This document shows positions 1-12,100 of a DNA stretch of 64,000 bases, piece by piece. A model generated the notes under the pieces. That model did no database searches and was not told where the DNA came from. It saw only the letters and a program-made list of their open reading frames with translations. A program made the translations under genes and the position numbers. The stretch comes from Acanthamoeba castellanii str. Neff. Lineage: Eukaryota; Discosea; Longamoebia; Acanthamoebidae. Numbering within the stretch: position 1 is the first letter of the stretch; every line of letters starts with the position of its first letter. The stretch is from positions 97,836-161,835 of the forward strand of contig NW_004457271.1 in the NCBI RefSeq assembly GCF_000313135.1. Reading direction: 5' to 3'.

Positions 1-2690
1 CTGCATGTGTGTGTGTGTGTGTGGTGTCGGAGGTGGTAAGCCGCAAAGTGTCAACTATGTTAGTTTGAGTGGTGGCAGCGTACAAGAAGCAGACTTGGGT
101 GCACTCGGGCTCGAAGAGAAGCTCGAACTTGTCGCTCCTCTTCTTGAGCTCCTCTGTGAAGTAGATCGCGTTGGCAAAGTTGGTGTCGACCCTCTGCTCC
201 ATGCCCTGTTTGGGGGGGTAATACGCAGGCGTGAGCGGCGCGGACGCGTGGAAAAGGGCTGAAAGAGAGGAGGCAGTAGTGGTGGTGGTGCCAGTACCTT
301 GTCGCCGTGGACCTTCCACGAGAGCCAGGCCTTGAACGAGTCCTGGTGGCGACCGCAGTTGAGCGTCTTCTCGCCCAGATCGTACGGCCTCGTGTCATCG
401 AAGTGGAACAGGTAGTCCGCGTGGCTGGCGTTCACCTTTTTCTGTAGGTGTGTCATCACAGCGTGCGTGTGCGTGTGCGTGCGTGCGTGCGTGTGTGCGT
501 GCGCGTGCGCGTGCGCGTGTGTGCGGTGACGGCGTCAGGCTTGGCTGTGCGCCGGGGGGACTGAGGAATGAAGAAAATGGCATACCAGGAGGTGGCTCTC
601 CTTGGTGAGGAAGGCGGCGCACTGCTGGTTGATGCCCATCATCTTGTGCAGGCACCAGGTCACCGAGTCGGCGCGCTCGACGCCGGCCATCTTGTGACGC
701 CACTTCTTCGACACGAGCACACTACCGCCCCACGCGCCGTCGACGTGCAGCCACACGCCGTGCTTCTGGCACACGTCCGCAATACCGTTCTGTTCGACAG
801 CGTCCGCATTATTATTGTCAGCACTCGCTCATTGTGTGTGTGTGGCGTGTGTGGCGTGTGTGGCGTGTGTGGCGTGTGTGGCGTGTGTGGCGTGTGTGGC
901 GTGTGTGGCGTGTGTGGCGTGTGTGGCGTGTGTGGCGTGTGTGGCGTGTGTGGCGTGTGTGGCGTGTGTGGCGTGTGTGGCGTGTGTGGCGTGTGTGGCG
1001 TGTGTGGCGTGTGTGGCGTGTGTGGCGTGTGTGGCGTGTGTGGCGTGTGTGGCGTGTGTGGCGTGTGTGGCGTGTGTGGCGTGTGTGGCGTGTGGTGTGT
1101 GAGACGACGTACGAGATCCTCGAACACGCCGAGCACGGTGGTACCGCAGGTGGCGTTCACGCAGAAGGGAGTGAGACCCTCCGCCTTGGCCTTGGTGATG
1201 GCCTCATCTAAACAAATAGTTGAAATATTCACGAATTAGTAAATAAAATTGTAAATAAAAATTAAAAACTGAGGGAGTGCGAACCAAGAGCCTGAGGGCT
1301 CATCTTGCCGTCGGCGTCGACAGAGACGTTGATGGCGGCATCGAGGCCCATGCCCATCATCCACGTGCTGCGCTTGATGGTGTAGTGGCTGTGCGCCGAC
1401 GTGAAGGCCACCAGCTTCTTGCCCTCGGGATTGCCCGTCTGTATTTTCGACAACAGTTGTTTGCCGAGTTGAGATGAGCCAGCCGGCCGGCCCGCACACG
1501 ACAAGAGCGCAGGCGACATTCAACGCCTTTCGCGTGCGTGCGTGCGTGCGTGCGTGGTGACGTACAGTCTTGGAGTCGGGGAAGAGCTTGTCGCGGGCGC
1601 AGAGCAGGCCCATGAAGTTGCAGGTCGCGCCACCGGAAGCCAAGATGCCGTCACCGCCCTAAAAGGCGAAGGTGGCCAGGTGAGCACTTCAACACCAACC
1701 GCGAATGAACCAGGAAGAAGAAGAGGAGGAGGAAGGAGTGGGCTACGAACCTCGTAGCCGACGAACTTGAGGAGGTGGTTGATGACCTCGATCTCCATGA
1801 GCGAATAGACGGGCGCCACCTCGTACGTGTAGGTCGACGAGTTGGTGAACGCCGATACCCATTCGGCCACGATACCTAAAGGAGACACACGACACACACG
1901 ACACACACGACACACACGACACACACGACACACACGACACACGATTGCGGAGATTAAGCCTCTTTCGAGGAAATGCGAGAAAGTAGAGAGCAAAGCCGGC
2001 TACATGTAGCAGAGTCGATGACGTACAGGCGATATCGGTGCCAGACCAGAGCTGGTTGAAGTAGCGAGGCGAGCCGGTCCTGACGCTGTACTCGAGCACC
2101 TGCTCCAGGTACTTCTCGATGCCTGCTCGGACGAGCCCACGCACACAAAAAAACAGAGAATGCCAATCAATGAACGGTGTCGTGTGCGTGTGCGTGTGCG
2201 CTGTGTGCGTGTCGACGAACACGAGAGGGCAGTCGTACCCTTGAGGTCGGATGTGAGACCGCAGCCCTCGGCGGGGAGAGGGAAGTCGATGATCTCCTTC
2301 AGCTTGTCGGGCGGCACGAAGTTGATCACACGCGTGTTGTCAAAGTCGTAGTGCTGGCCCACGTCTGTGCACGCCGCATTCCATAGAAGAGGCAAAAAAA
2401 CACGTTAGAACCGCTTTTGCAAAATGATTTATATAAAACAATTAAATAAAAAATGTTATTTATAATAAAAATAATTAACAAAACGTAATGGTGAGGACGT
2501 GCGAGTTCTGAAGTACAAATAATTTGGGCCGCTGGGAGCAGTTTCATCTTCACTACAATGAGGAGGAGGAGGAGGAGATGGAGTGTAGAGTGTGAAGATG
2601 GAGCGTACACTTGGCGGCATATTGAGCGATGCGGCCGAAAATCTGCATCAGATCTTGCGGCTCGCGCGAACAGTACTTGGATGACGACAT
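1..2690 (-). CDS. Group II PLP-dependent decarboxylase, glutamate/sulfinoalanine decarboxylase type (3' end outside window)
   Basis: The protein should remove the alpha-carboxyl group of an acidic amino acid (glutamate or cysteine sulfinate) using pyridoxal phosphate; the exact substrate cannot be told from the sequence. The start is the ATG at 2690 ([12 protein letters not shown]). Read on the minus strand, exons carry family blocks in order: [13 protein letters not shown], a [11 protein letters not shown] loop, [29 protein letters not shown] (the PLP-binding Asp block) and the HKMMG block with the lysine that forms the Schiff base (about 640-660). Clear borders are exon 1 at 2690-2609 and the last visible exon at 205-84, which ends VCF followed by donor GTACGC. 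The final intron (83-1) ends in CAG exactly at base 1, so the next exon lies just outside. Two introns carry 9-bp minisatellites. Confidence is high for the family and low for the substrate. Confidence 0.85.
838..1089. repeat. Minisatellite (GTGTGTGGC) x 28
   Basis: Twenty-eight head-to-tail copies of a 9-bp unit, apparently without a single change, lie inside one intron of the decarboxylase gene. Because 9 is a multiple of 3, every frame on both strands stays open, which produces long spurious ORFs of Cys/Val/Gly or His/Thr/Pro repeats. Confidence 0.95.
1884..1943. repeat. Minisatellite of GACACACAC units
   Basis: About six and a half copies of a 9-bp unit sit in another intron of the decarboxylase gene. 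The unit has the same length and CA/GT character as the array at 838 but the opposite strand sense. Confidence 0.85.
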
Positions 2691-3799
2691 TGTGTGCGAA
2701 GTGTGATTGATCGAGAACCGATGCGGTGCGTTGTGTTGGTCCTTCCGTGAGAATCGGTTCAGTCTTTCTCTCGCCGACGAGGATGATCAATCGACTGTAG
2801 CGCGCCAGCGAAGAAAATAAGCGGCCTACGCTCGTGTTTTGAACGCACGGTGAGTCGTTCCCCGCCCGACCGGAGAAGTCCGCAATTTGTGGATGACTCC
2901 CAAAGTCCGCGTTTCAGCGCGAGCGAAACACAGTTCGAAAGCTGTTTCGAAAGGGGAGGATGAGACGTGTTGGCCAGTATGTCCCATCACACGTGGGAAG
3001 GGTTGGGACATAGCGGAAGATGTGGGTGGTGCCAAGGGTGGGTGATTTCTCGCTGGTAAAGGGAAGATAACGTCAAGTGGGAGAGATGTGGGAGGATTGG
3101 TGAATGTCCCATAACGCAACAGTGTTGGGACATGTAGCGTGGGGGATATGTCGGCTTGAATATGGAGGATAGCATCAACTGGGAGAGAAGTGGGAGCATT
3201 AAGTCGATTCACACCTCCGATTGACGGGTTTGATCGGCAGTGTTGCTCCAATTGGAAATTTTGTGCTGATTGCCAATGCAGCTAATAGGTCAAAGACCTC
3301 CCTCATTGCCCGCTGACAAGCCCGACAGGTCCCGGCGGTCCGGCGCACCCCGTTCATCTCGCTTGTCGGGTCTCCTTCTTCTTCCTCTTCTTCATCGCCG
3401 GGTGCTCCACACACTCCCCAAACTCCCCTGCTGGCCCCGCATCACCGCACATCACACCCGGCATCTCCCCCTTCAGCTGCCAGTCGCCGTCAGCCGCCGC
3501 CACGCCCACCAACGCGACCACGACCAAGCCTCAAGGAGCAAGCAACCACCTCCGCCGCCGCCACCCGCCTCCTGCCAGCTGCGAGGAAAGGAAGCAACCG
3601 CGCAAGCCATCACAAGCCATTGTGAGCGGTTCGTTCCTTTCACTCCGTCGCCCGGTCCAATCCACCTTCCACACCACATCGTCTTCATCCACCACCGCCA
3701 GCGCTCCACCCAAGTCGCCGTCGTCGCCACCATCATCACTCTGAGGGGCCTACCAGACTAGCGCGTTTTTATTCTTCCACCCAATCAAACACCGCCACG
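2691..3799. other. Intergenic region between divergent genes, with an imperfect tandem duplication
   Basis: No supported coding sequence is seen. The left part is the presumed promoter of the decarboxylase. The middle (2980 to about 3205) holds two diverged copies of a ~110-125-bp unit. The right part (about 3360-3780) is CT/CA-rich on the plus strand and open in several frames only through low complexity; it probably holds the 5' leader of the gene starting at 3800. Confidence 0.6.
2980..3205. repeat. Imperfect tandem repeat, each unit opening with a hairpin-capable TGTCCCA...TGGGACA
   Basis: Unit 1 runs from 2980 to 3104 and unit 2 from 3105 to about 3205. Both open with TGTCCCA and, 17 to 20 bases later, its reverse complement TGGGACA (2980-2986 with 3004-3010; 3105-3111 with 3126-3132). 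Both continue with diverged but alignable sequence ending in GGGAGAGA(A/T)GTGGGAG. Confidence 0.7.
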
Positions 3800-4550
3800 A
3801 TGGCAACCCACGCTCGGCTTCTTCCACGCCCCTCTCCCGGTGCCTCCGCCGTTCCCACTCGTCCCCACGCCACCACTTTCGTCCCACGGCCCTCTGTCAC
3901 GCCCATCACCGCCGCTGCCACCGCCGCTGCTGTCGCACCATCGATGCAGACCACGACCACCTCTACTACAGCACCACCCAGCGAGGGCACAGAGGTGCTG
4001 AGCTCCTTCCTATGGTTCCACCAGGACCGCTACTGGAACGAGGTGCGCTACACTACACTCGGCTTGTTATTGCTGCGCGGGTACTTGATGATGGTGATGA
4101 AGGTGTGGCTGACGTTGGAGCTACTGTTGGTGGTACCAGGCGGCCCACCTGCTCCCGCAAGTGCTCCGATTACCGGCCAAGCCGCCGACCACCGTCACGG
4201 TGCCCTCGAAGATGGTAACGACAGCCAAGACGATCACGAAGAAGAGAACGAAACAGAGCAACAAGAGGACGACGCCGGCCGCAACCACAACGCCAACACC
4301 AACGACGATACGCAGGACGCGCACCCTCGCATCTCGTCGTGCAACCCCGCCGGGCCCCTCCTCCATCCCGTCGTCGCCCATCTCCGCTTCTTCTCCCGCG
4401 TCCTCGCCTCTTCTTCCTTCTTCGCCAGCACAGGCGACATTGTCGCCTTCATCTCCGTCTTCGCTCAGCTATTCCGCGAGCTCTCTGCCCCCCTCGAGCG
4501 TGCCTCTCGCTCGGCATCCCGTCATGTCCATAGCGGCGTTACTCAATTAA
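3800..4550 (+). CDS. Ser/Thr/Pro-rich protein of unknown function
   Basis: I do not recognise this protein. A two-exon model is self-consistent: exon 1 at 3800-4042 (ATG, 81 codons), a 97-bp intron starting GTGCGC and ending CCAG, and exon 2 at 4140-4550 in phase 0, giving about 217 residues. Exon 1 ends with a short non-repetitive stretch (SSFLWFHQDRYWNE). Exon 2 starts basic (KTITKKRTKQSNKRTT) and becomes almost entirely Ser, Pro and Ala. No domain, signal peptide or membrane helix is convincing. An unspliced reading gives a 259-residue protein that differs downstream of the intron; I prefer the spliced form because it avoids an odd Leu-rich run. Expression is unproven. Confidence 0.4.
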
Positions 4551-4936
4551 TAATCATTATCATTTTCATTATTTATTAATGTGGAAGTTTCCGTGTTGGG
4601 TTGTTTTTTGGGTTGCACAGCAATTTCTACTCCAGGAAATGTTGACATAGCATTCTTCTTCTTCTTTACGTGAAGTGGGCAGGAAGAAGGGCGAGGGGGC
4701 GGCGAGGTGGTAGGATATAACAAACATGTGGCCTGCCCTCTCGCGATCCTTTGGCGGAAGGGTCCTTCACGCACTTGATGTCTGTGAATTGATCTTCGTA
4801 TTGGCGGCTGGGGGTGGTGCCCATGGTCTCACGAGGCTTTTTTGGGGGGGGGGGCTCTCTGTCTGTAGTTGTAGAATCAAACTGTGAGGTGAACCGTCCA
4901 GTTTTTTGACCTGCATTCTTGAGAAAGGCGAAAAGT
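4551..4936. other. Intergenic spacer between converging genes
   Basis: This is AT-richer sequence between the 3' ends of the Ser/Pro-rich gene and the MICAL-like gene. I see no gene or structured element, only a G-run at about 4848-4853. Confidence 0.6.
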
Positions 4937-6461
4937 TCACATGAAGTGGGTGACAGTGGTCTTCTTGTAGCGGGTCTTGGGGTCGATGGTGAAGGCGCCC
5001 AAGTTGCTCTGCAAGTCATCTGGCGATGACGAAACCTGTGGGAAATAACGTGAGCAACGATGACAAAGACCACACGAGCACGCGCACACGCACACAGGGA
5101 AAGTGCGATCGCAAAGAAGCCGTACCATGACCTTGAACTCAGCCACCCACTCGTCGAGCAGCGGCTGATCCTGCTCTGGCGAGCCGCCGCGCTCGAAGAA
5201 GGTCTTGATCATCCAGGCCGTGTCCAACGCCCCCAAAATCGCTCGATTCGCGCCCGTGCCCTGGGGCCAGAAGGGTTCAACGAGGGCGTCGCCGACGATC
5301 GCGACCAACAGCTTGGCCTGCCCTTCCCTCACAATCTTGGCCGGGCTGGTCGCCTGCTGTTTCCTGGGTAGTCCACGAACACGCATGAGTGAGGAAAGAA
5401 TGAAAAGAGAACGCCATGGAAAGAACGAAGAGGAGTGGAGAGGTACTTGGAGAAGTCGAAGATAGCGACGTCGTTGCCACCGCGGCTGTTCTTCATGAAT
5501 TGGCAGTGTGCAGGGAGGGAGATGTGATCGGCCACCTCGCGCACGAAGCGCTCGAGCTGGGCACAGTCCACGTTGTCACGGCTGAGAACCGTCTCCAGTG
5601 GACCGTCTTGCCGCAGCACGCCCTTCCTCAACAGACTGCGAAGGAGGGCATGTTTAGAATTGCATGCACGCCACACCGACAGGAAGTGTGCGTGTGTCGT
5701 GCGTGTGTGTGGTTGGACCTGCTCCGTTTGGCAGTCATCACGAAGTAGTGCGTTTCGTTGCGATAATAGACGAGATTCTCGAGCTCAATGTCGCTCTTGG
5801 CCTTGAGCTCGTTGAAGAATTGCTAGCCACGGATCATGAGTGAAAAGAGAAGCAGGTCAAAGCTGGTGTGTGTAGGTCTCTGTACCTGGTTGTAGATCGA
5901 GAGCAGGCCGAACTCGTCGAGTTGCTTCTCCTCGGGCGTCTGCGTGTTCACAAAGTTGGCGGTGATGCCAATCGCATCGCTTCCTACACACACGACACAC
6001 GCACACACAACACACGACACACGACACACACGCAACACAGCACCGTGTCAGTCTCTTGGCCCCAGTACCCTCGGAACAAGCAACCACCGGCCCATCGGTA
6101 ATACCCTTGAACAGTTTCCTCTCAAACGCGAACTCGTCCGCCAGGCACGAACGCTCTCCGTCGGCGCCCACCAGCACGTTGAAGTAGAGGTCGTCCTCGT
6201 TGATCGGTTCCTGCAACCCCACGCGACCGCTCGATCGTCAGCCATGCCACACAAAGTGGGGAAGAGGCCTGAGGAGGGCGGAATGCCTTGGATTTGAGGT
6301 TGGCCTTCCAGAGCGGATTGGAGGCGGGGTTGGTGGGCGCCTGGGAGCTCACGTAGGAGGCACGGTAGTAGTTGAGTCCGAGAAGGAGAGCGACCTTGAG
6401 CAAGACCAGCTGCAGCCGCCGAATAGCAACATGACTGACACACGACACACACACACACCCG

Positions 6462-6516
<55 letters not shown>

Positions 6517-7116
6517 TAAGGCGCTGTCTCAAGAGGCCACACGGATGGGAAGAAACGTTACTTGATGCCACCGGTGCAGAACTGGGGGTAGAGGAACTTG
6601 GCGCCGATGTTACGGAGGTCGCGTATGGAACTCATCCACACCTGTTGCGTTTCGTCAACCATTTGATCGAAGCGCTCCCTTTGCGCAAGGGTGTTTCGAA
6701 GAAAAGCAGACGTACGTGAAGCAGGTTGTGGCGCGTGAAGCGCTTGCGCATCTCCACCAGCGTCACTCGACTGCCCAGCAGCAGCGCCTCGATCGCCGTG
6801 CGCATACCGCCTGCAAAGGCACACATGGATTGGTCGGCATGCAAATAATTGCATCGTTTCACCAAAGCTACACAGTTTGCCTTGACCACACACAACAAGA
6901 AGGAGGCGAAAAATCGTACCCGGACCGGCGCCGACGATGAAGACTCGTGGTTGCTCCTTTGCGTCGAGCACGTACTCCTTCTGTTTCCTCTTCTTGTCGA
7001 GGAGCTGGAAGAAGGGCTTCCAACGCGGGAGCGACATGAGCCGGTTGCGCACGGACTCGTAGGCGGGTGCGCCCGGTGTGTCGTTCGCCCCGCAAGCACT
7101 CTTCAGCTCCTGTGTT

Positions 7117-7153
<37 letters not shown>

Positions 7154-8736
7154 ATGTGTTGGTGCGCGCTTCGGCAACGACGGCGCACAGCCGCAGAATG
7201 ATCACGGTCTGGGCGGGCACACGTACCGTCCACAGGCGGCGCACTTCGAGGGGCTCCTCGCAGGCTACAAACGCGTCCCAGAGCTGGGAGGGTCCGGCGG
7301 CCCGGGTGGCGCCCTCGTTGGAGGGCGTAGACGTAGCGGACGCATCAAGCGCCGTCGTGGCGGCTGCCGCGGGGGCCGTCGTGGTAGGGCGTGAAGCCGA
7401 AGCTTCGGCCAATGTTGGTTTGGCTGGCGCAACCGTGGGCGGTGGCGCGGGCGATGAGGCAGCCACAGGCCCGGAGGGAGAGGGGAAAGAAGCGGAGGCG
7501 GAGGCGGGTGCGGCTGACGAGGTGGAAGGCGGAGTGGGCAGCGGCCTCAGGGGCGCCTCTTGAGCCTTGTCTGCGGGGAGAGGACCCTCAGGCGTCGGCT
7601 GGGAGGAGGCGGGGGGAGAGGGCGCTGGCGAGTGTGGCAAGGTCCTCGGGGCAGCTTCAGCGTGCGGCGCAGGAGGATGGCTCGCGTTCTCTGGGCAGCA
7701 CAGCGCGGAGGTGAGTGCGGCGGCGGCGACATGGGCGGCGGAGGTGTCAGACTTGGACCCGAAGATGCGCTGGTAGGCGACGAGGAAGTCCGACTCGACC
7801 AACGGGCCGTCCTTCTCCCTTTGTATCTGCTGCAGCACCTCGACGATCGAGGGCGCCAGCTCCTGCTTCAGCTGATAGAATTCGTCTGAAGGTCATCACC
7901 AAAGTGTGTTAAACAATTGTGAGAGTTGTCAAATCAAACTCTCGCAACAATGTGCGCAGGCGCGTGCTGTAGTACGTTTGTCAATGATGCCGTTTCCGTT
8001 GTCATCGAAGCGCTCGAAAAGCCTGAGAATGTCAACAATCTGCTTCTCGCTGAGGGCTGTGGCAGAGAGAGGTCAGCACACGGGCAGGCTGGGTGCGAGG
8101 CTGCGCGGTAAGGAAAGGCGGCATCGTACAGGGAAATGACGGACTCAACAAGCGGGCGAGCTCCATTCGCTCGTCGGCGAACAGAGTGTGATAGCCTGCG
8201 AGGATTTCCTCCAGGTTGAGGTCGCCACTGCGCACGGGAAGGGTGGTAAAATATAACACTGAGGTGAGATGGGTTGGGTGTTGGTGTGGCGTGAGTGAGT
8301 GCGGACAAAGAGGAGCGAAGCGGTCTAAACCTGTCGTCTTTGTCGAGAGCAGAGAAGACGAGGTCAACAAGCATCTTGTCAGCGGAGCCAGCGACAGTGG
8401 CCGCTCCGCTCCTCTTGAGCTCCTCGAGCAAGGCCTTGAATTCCTCTGCACATATGAGCACCCCGGGGAGTGGTGAGGAAACCAGAGAGGGCAGGCAAAC
8501 AAGGAGAAGTCGAACCTTTGTTGACCTTGCCGTTGTGTTCGAGGTCGACTTTCTCAAAGAGGGCGATCACCTTTTCTATCTCCTGCACGCTCTCAATTTC
8601 TACGCACCATGCATTAAACTCCCAGGGGTGGAGGACAATGAAGAGGGAGGGAGGGAGGGAGGGGGGCGGTACCTGGGAATTGATGATGAAGAAGCACAGC
8701 AAGCCCTCTTCTTCTGACATTGCCCATTCTTTGCAT
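4937..8736 (-). CDS. EF-hand protein with MICAL-type FAD monooxygenase domain
   Basis: MICAL enzymes are flavin monooxygenases that use NADPH and oxidise actin methionines, severing filaments. Here the C-terminal half matches the MICAL FAD module along its length: a dinucleotide motif [17 protein letters not shown] (split by an intron near 6812-6930), [59 protein letters not shown] and the second FAD motif [14 protein letters not shown]. It stops right after the module's usual end (IDPKTRY), so there is no CH or LIM domain. The N-terminal half instead has three EF-hands (loops starting [20 protein letters not shown] and DDNGNGIID) and a long Pro/Ala/Ser linker (7230-7700). The start is uncertain: ATG at 8736 or 8727 keeps phase with exon 2, whereas the ATG at 8720 does not. 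Introns hold (CA)n at 6466-6513 and (TCA)12 at 7118-7153. Confidence 0.85.
6466..6513. repeat. (CA)n microsatellite
   Basis: A pure CA run of about 24 units lies within an intron of the MICAL-like gene. Confidence 0.95.
7118..7153. repeat. (TCA)12 microsatellite
   Basis: Twelve TCA units sit in an intron of the MICAL-like gene. The poly-Asp or poly-Met they would encode on the minus strand lies outside the spliced frame. Confidence 0.9.
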
Positions 8737-9159
8737 GGTGGCTGTAAGTGTGTGAGGGTGTTTTGTTGTGTTGGGAGTGGGACCGGCTTGGGGTCGTGGC
8801 TGGCCGGGGGGGGGGGCGCAGGCAGGCCGGAAGGGGTGGCGTTGAGTTTGCTTGAGGAAAGTAGTGAAGGAAGGGCAGTGGAGAACTCTCTCGGGTGACC
8901 GTGCCGTGGGCTTGTGGTGACTCGAAAACGCATCGGTTTCCGTTTGCTTTTCCGCCCAGCAAACCCAGGCGAAAAGCCAACGGATCGGCTCCACCGTCAT
9001 TGTCGACAAATTAGACACGAGGGGGACAACTGCAAGAGAACAAGAAGGTGGTGCTTGTCAAAACGAAAGATGCATGTTGTGGAGCTGTACAACGGACAAT
9101 AAAAAAACTGACACACTTAAGGAATATGCTCACACCCCCTCACCCTCTGAGGCGCTCAG
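8737..9159. other. Spacer between BAG6-like 3' end and MICAL-like 5' end
   Basis: Two minus-strand genes abut here. The minus strand is open across most of 8614-9018 but shows no family similarity. It may hold the promoter, or an unrecognised first exon, of the MICAL-like gene. A run of nine or more G lies near 8808-8817. Confidence 0.5.
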
Positions 9160-12100
9160 TTACCAGTCTGCTGCACCGATAATGTAAAAGAGGTGAGTGC
9201 AGTGCTGGGCTGCAGCCATCTTGCAAGACACACAGCCAATGCGTGTGGAGAGGGACCGCACCCTTTGGCGCTTGGAGGCGGAGGCCTTGGGCAGGGAGCC
9301 GGAGAGATAGCACTCGCTGAGCACAGTGGAGGCCGGGGACATGGCTTGCCTGAGCGCGTCGTCGGCTAGGGTCTGCCGCCACGACGACGGCACGTCATCC
9401 TCGTCTTCACCTTCATCCTCGTCATCGCCCTCGTCTTCGTCGTAGTCCTCCTCGCGCTGGCGTCGGGTGGCGTTCTGCTGTCCAGCCTGCGCTGTGGTCC
9501 GAGCCTCGCGGATTTGTTCGCTGGCCTGTGCATTCGTTAAACCCCGGGTTGTTAGTTCAGCTGAACGACATCGCGGGGCAAGCGCGGCCAAGCTGTCGTA
9601 CCTGCGCCTGTGAGTAGATTCTCATAACGTAGGTGGTGATGAGGTCAGCCGCGGCCTCGCGCATTTCTCCTGACACGAAGCTCAGCCTCTGACCGATGCA
9701 AATCGGTGGAGAAGGAGATGAGTTGCGATCCACGCTATGCGGGCGATCCAGAAGGAGAACCGTACGGAGAGGAGGAAGAAGCGAAGGAACTGCGGGACAT
9801 CACTGATGCCGTTGGTGAAAGCGGCCGCGAGTCGGGTCACCAACTCGACAGAGAGGTCTCGAGCCCTGTGTACATTGGGGAATGGCGTTATGATGAGAAG
9901 CACGTCCAATTCAATGCGAGGCGTCGCGCCAAGCTGCGATCAGCCATCAGACGCACCAATCACGAAGGCCAGTGGCGAAAGGATGCGGCGCGGCGGGCGA
10001 CGGGTCCGCAGGGGCGAGGATGAGGTGCAGAAGCTTGGGCGTGTGCACGCTGAAGGCCTCGACAGCTGTCAACAACAAATTTGAGTTAGCCGGGCAAGAC
10101 ACAGCAATGTAACGTTGATGGCCTAAAAGGAGGAGGGCGAACCAGCAGGAGTGAGGCCAGCGCCGGGCTTGAGCTTGGAGGTGATCTCCGCGGGGAGGGA
10201 GGAGTCATCCATGGATGAGGCCACCGCGCCCACGATCTCCTCCTTAAGGCCCCACAGCTGCTCTTCGCTGACGTCCGCTCCGGCCTCGATGCCAGCGTGG
10301 TGACGCAGGTAGGCGGCGATGGGTCCGCGCAGGTTCTCCGTTGGGGCCAGATCGCCCTGCAGGATGGAGATCACATCCGCAGGCCGGAGCCTGCCCAGGA
10401 TGATGCCCAAAATCTCGCTCAGGACCGTATCTAGTACAACACAGTCACAACGCCAGTGAGTGGGGTGCCTCTGGTTGGTTGGGGGGGGGAGATACCATCT
10501 TCGGAGCTCTGCGGCGAGCCAGGCTGGTCCATGGCGGTGAGAAGCTCGCCAAGGGTGCCACTCGAGGCCGCGGAGCCGGTCATAGCCTGCGTCAAAATGC
10601 CCATAATTTTGTCCCTGTCCGAACTGGTCGGGGCGGGGGCGGCCGCTGGCGCAGCGGCCCCTGCAGCCGGCGAAGGTTGCGGTGCTCCTCCGCCCAGAAG
10701 GCTGGAGAACAGAGCGTTGAAGTCCATCGGCGGGGCTGCCCTTCCTGCACCCGACGCTTGACCACCAGCAGAAGGCTGGGGCTGTGAGAGCGACTGCAGG
10801 ATATTACCGAACATGGAGCTCAGCCCAGGCGGCTGCAGATCGCGTGTTACGTCAGTGAATATGTTGGCGACAAACAAAAGGGGGCATGAAGGCGAGTGAC
10901 GCACGAGGCCCTGAGGAGCAGCAGCAGGGGCCGAAGGGGAAGGAGTCGGGCGGGTGGTTGTGGGCTGAGGGGCGGCCCGAGCAGCAGCTGCTGTGGGTGG
11001 CTGCGAGGTAGCCGAGACAAGAGGCGGGAGAGACGGAAGCACCGGGGACGTGGGCTGCTGAGCAGCTGCAGAAGACTGCGGCTGCGCGGGAGTCGTCGGT
11101 TGTTGCTGCTGCTGGGGCTGCTGGGGCACAGAGAGGCCCTGCAGCACTTGGGTCGCCTGAGACAGCAGGGCGTTCAGATCAAGTGGCGGCGCTGCCTGGC
11201 CACCGGTGCCGGCTTCTCCTCCCTGCGGTGCGTCACAAATATAGGGTAAGGTTCTCGGATAGGTAACTGGCAAGCGATAAGGAGAAAGGGATACCTGGTC
11301 AGACTCAGCAGCGGCCACTTGCTGGGCGATTTGCTGGGCAAGCGGCGCAACAGCAGGCATCAGCTGAGACATGAGCTGTGCGAACGGCGCGCCGGCGGCT
11401 CCGGCAGGTAGGGGGGTCTGCTGAGTCGCCGATTGACCGGTAGTTTGCGCTTGCTGCTGCTGCTGCTGGGCTTGTCCTTGTTGTGTGAAGGCCTGGAAGG
11501 GGAAGTGCGGCATGTTGGTTTGGCCGGCCTGGCCGGGTTGAGGCGGAAACATGAAGGGGAACGGCATTTGGTGCGTGTGCGGAATGCCCTGAGCTTGAGC
11601 GCTTCCGCCCTACACATGCAACGACGATATCAGTGGCTGGGGCGGGAGCAAGGGTGCAGTTGCCGGAGAAGGTAAATCACCTGCGGGGTCGCGGCAGGCG
11701 GGCGAAGGCTCGCCACGGCGGGGGTGAGTGTAAGGAAATAGGAAGCTAGCTGCTGGAAGAGCGGAACCGACTGAGCCAGCAGTTGCTGTGACTCCTGGTA
11801 AGACTCACTGCCGGGGGCAGCGTCCTACTCCATGATAACAAGTGGAGAGTCAGATCACCATGTGTTGAAGTTAGACGTCAGATCGGCAGGCGCACCGCGG
11901 CTTGTGCCAGCCTTCGCCACACGGGGCTGGCACGGTCCATGAGGTCAGCCAACGCCAACAACCTGCGGGCAGCGCGACCTTGGGCCTGGTACTGCTCCGC
12001 TTCGGCGGTCTGTGTTCCTGCGCGTGGGCCAATAATACTCAGTTGTCGAGTTCGGCGCTTGGAAACGCAAGTCTGGATGTTTCGCACGGGCGCGATGGCC

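Noticed and set aside
838..1089. Possible CRISPR-like or telomeric array
   Set aside because: The unit is 9 bp with no spacers, in a eukaryotic intron, and does not match a telomere repeat placed at an end.
568..1239. Long ORFs of Cys-Gly-Val or His-Thr-Pro repeats on both strands
   Set aside because: They are products of the 9-bp minisatellite, whose length is divisible by three; the array lies in an intron of the decarboxylase.
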